Below, piece after piece: positions 62,845 to 64,000 of a stretch of 64,000 nucleotides of DNA. Within the stretch, counting starts at the first letter, position 1. Each line of letters starts with the position of its first letter. Where the stretch lies: contig NC_064550.1 of the NCBI RefSeq assembly GCF_023856365.1, positions 22,011,629 to 22,075,628 on the forward strand, written 5' to 3'. Below the pieces are notes generated by a model. It saw only the letters and a list, made by a program, of their open reading frames with translations, was not told the DNA's origin and ran no database searches. Origin of the DNA: Brienomyrus brachyistius (taxonomy: Eukaryota; Chordata; Actinopteri; Osteoglossiformes; Mormyridae). A program made the translations under genes and the position numbers.

Positions 62845-63138
62845 AGCCCGAGTTCGAGTCTCTGCCCGGATCACATGTGTGTGGAGTTTGCATGTTCTTC
62901 CCATGTCGTCGTGGGGTTTCCTCCGGGTACTCCAGTTTCCCCCCACAGTCCACAAACATGCTGAGGCTAATTTGAGATACTGAATTGCCCGTAGGTGTGC
63001 CTGTGTGAGTGAATGGCGTGTGAGTGTGCCCTGCGATGGGCTGGCCCCCCATCCTGGGTTGTTCCCTAACTCGTGCCCATTGCTTGCGACCCAGTAGGAT
63101 AAGCGGTTTGGAAAATGGATGGATGGATGGATGAGGCA
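62845..63138 (+). mobile_element. GGAT-tailed SINE, 5'-truncated, in ncoa6 intron 8
   Basis: From gagttcgagtctctgcccgg through tttcctccgggtactccagt to ggataagcggtttggaaaat and (GGAT)n, nearly identical to the copy at 6565-6925 apart from missing box A and a small deletion before gcgacccagtag. High similarity suggests both inserted fairly recently. Confidence 0.8.
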
Positions 63139-64000
63139 AAATCATGGTCTGCATTTGGACTTTCCACCTCTGGTTATTAGGCAGATCAGTTGGGTGGTCC
63201 ACAAATACGGGACAAATCGCATCTCATATTCAAAACAGGACACAGCATTTTATTTATATGACCTACGGCATGTTTATAATTCATTATAAAATCTGGCCAG
63301 CAAATCGATCTTTTATTTTCCACACCATAAATATGTCACGTTATTCCACTAGTGAGCAGTGGCACGTTTCATCACTGGAGATATTAGACAGAAGTATATC
63401 GGTTCTCAATAAAATTTTCCAATGCAGAAATATGGAGATCTAAGCAAAAAAAGTATTCATTAAGCATTTAATGCACCTGATGTACAAAAATTATGCCAAA
63501 TGCTCAATTTTTGCTCCACTACTTCTTTCTCTTTACTTTGCCCTTCTACATAACTTCCAAGTGAGCTCTGGTGTTTATGGTCAACCAGTTAGCAAAGTTT
63601 ATCACTATAAGCCCCATTCAGCAATTCCAGGTCAAGCAAAAAGTACCTATTCTGGAATAGGGACTAAAAAAAGGTTCCAGAACTACCTCAGAGGAACCAC
63701 AATCATCTGCTGCGGAACCAGCTGCTACAGTGTAGTTGAGTACATGCCCAGTGATACTGATTTCCCATCCAGCATGTAGTCCTGCCTTGATACCTATGCT
63801 GCCTGGATTTGGATCCAAGCCTTTCCATGACCTTAAATGGAACAAATGGTTGGAAGCTGGATGGATAGATACCTATAATAGACTTTACGTTAACATATGT
63901 GACATTGAGCATTGCATTGTATCAGTAACCTGTTACTGATTTCAATGCCTTATATAATATATAATACCTGAGGCATAAGTAGATGATCCCTCCTAATATT

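Larger units (their letters stand above)
62334..64000 (+). other. ncoa6: ncoa6 intron 8 (incomplete), repeat-filled
   Basis: No exon seen from 62334 to the right edge. Besides two SINE pieces there is an unclassified repeat-like stretch at 62546-62840 (gtgcttttccactgcaccag) and at about 63600-63760 (ggttccagaactacctcaga), which read like the outer parts of a fish DNA-transposon remnant. Confidence 0.5.

Overview
The window is nuclear DNA from a ray-finned (teleost) fish. Genes are split by spliceosomal introns with GT/AG ends. The deduced proteins are orthologues of vertebrate proteins. The intergenic DNA is packed with fish-type repeats: L2-like and other LINE remnants, tRNA-derived SINEs with GGAT tails, Tc1 and hAT non-autonomous elements, and many microsatellites. 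The species cannot be fixed from the sequence alone. Five protein-coding genes are supported. Exons were placed by hand from splice sites, reading phase and similarity to remembered vertebrate family members; no database search was run.

Layout. (1) 1-2155: an L2-type LINE on the minus strand inside a samhd1 intron, then 2170-3574, the last two coding exons of samhd1 (plus strand, gene enters from the left). (2) 3.6-15.9 kb: a gene desert of repeats, including a non-LTR fragment, an unassigned segment with a promoter-like motif cluster (5.26-6.2 kb), a full SINE, dense homopolymer and dinucleotide tracts and a hAT MITE with perfect 8-bp target duplications. (3) 17012-18439, minus strand: a complete three-exon snail-family repressor, most likely snai1, with its 3' UTR down to about 15.87 kb. 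(4) 18.5-33.7 kb: no recognisable gene; a deleted Tc1 element, a second hAT MITE, a SINE/minisatellite mix, and candidate promoter DNA for the next gene. (5) 33896-36134, plus: complete tp53inp2 in three coding exons. (6) 37-41.7 kb: repeats and a TG/TA microsatellite. (7) 41985-49535, plus: complete ggt7 in 15 coding exons (679 codons). (8) 50-53.4 kb: nothing recognisable. (9) 53557-62333, plus: first eight coding exons of ncoa6, which runs off the right edge.

The genes do not form a pathway. SAMHD1 is a dNTP triphosphohydrolase. Snail is a zinc-finger repressor of epithelial genes. TP53INP2 is an autophagy and nuclear co-regulator protein. GGT7 is a membrane gamma-glutamyltransferase relative. 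NCOA6 is a nuclear-receptor coactivator scaffold. All five have human counterparts on chromosome 20q, and TP53INP2, NCOA6 and GGT7 are close neighbours there, so the window is a conserved-synteny block with local reordering. I found no convincing new molecular system. The best leads are the apparent loss of the catalytic Thr position in GGT7, three in-frame NAGNAG acceptors, the short SAMHD1 C-terminus, and the unassigned promoter-like segment near 5.3 kb.
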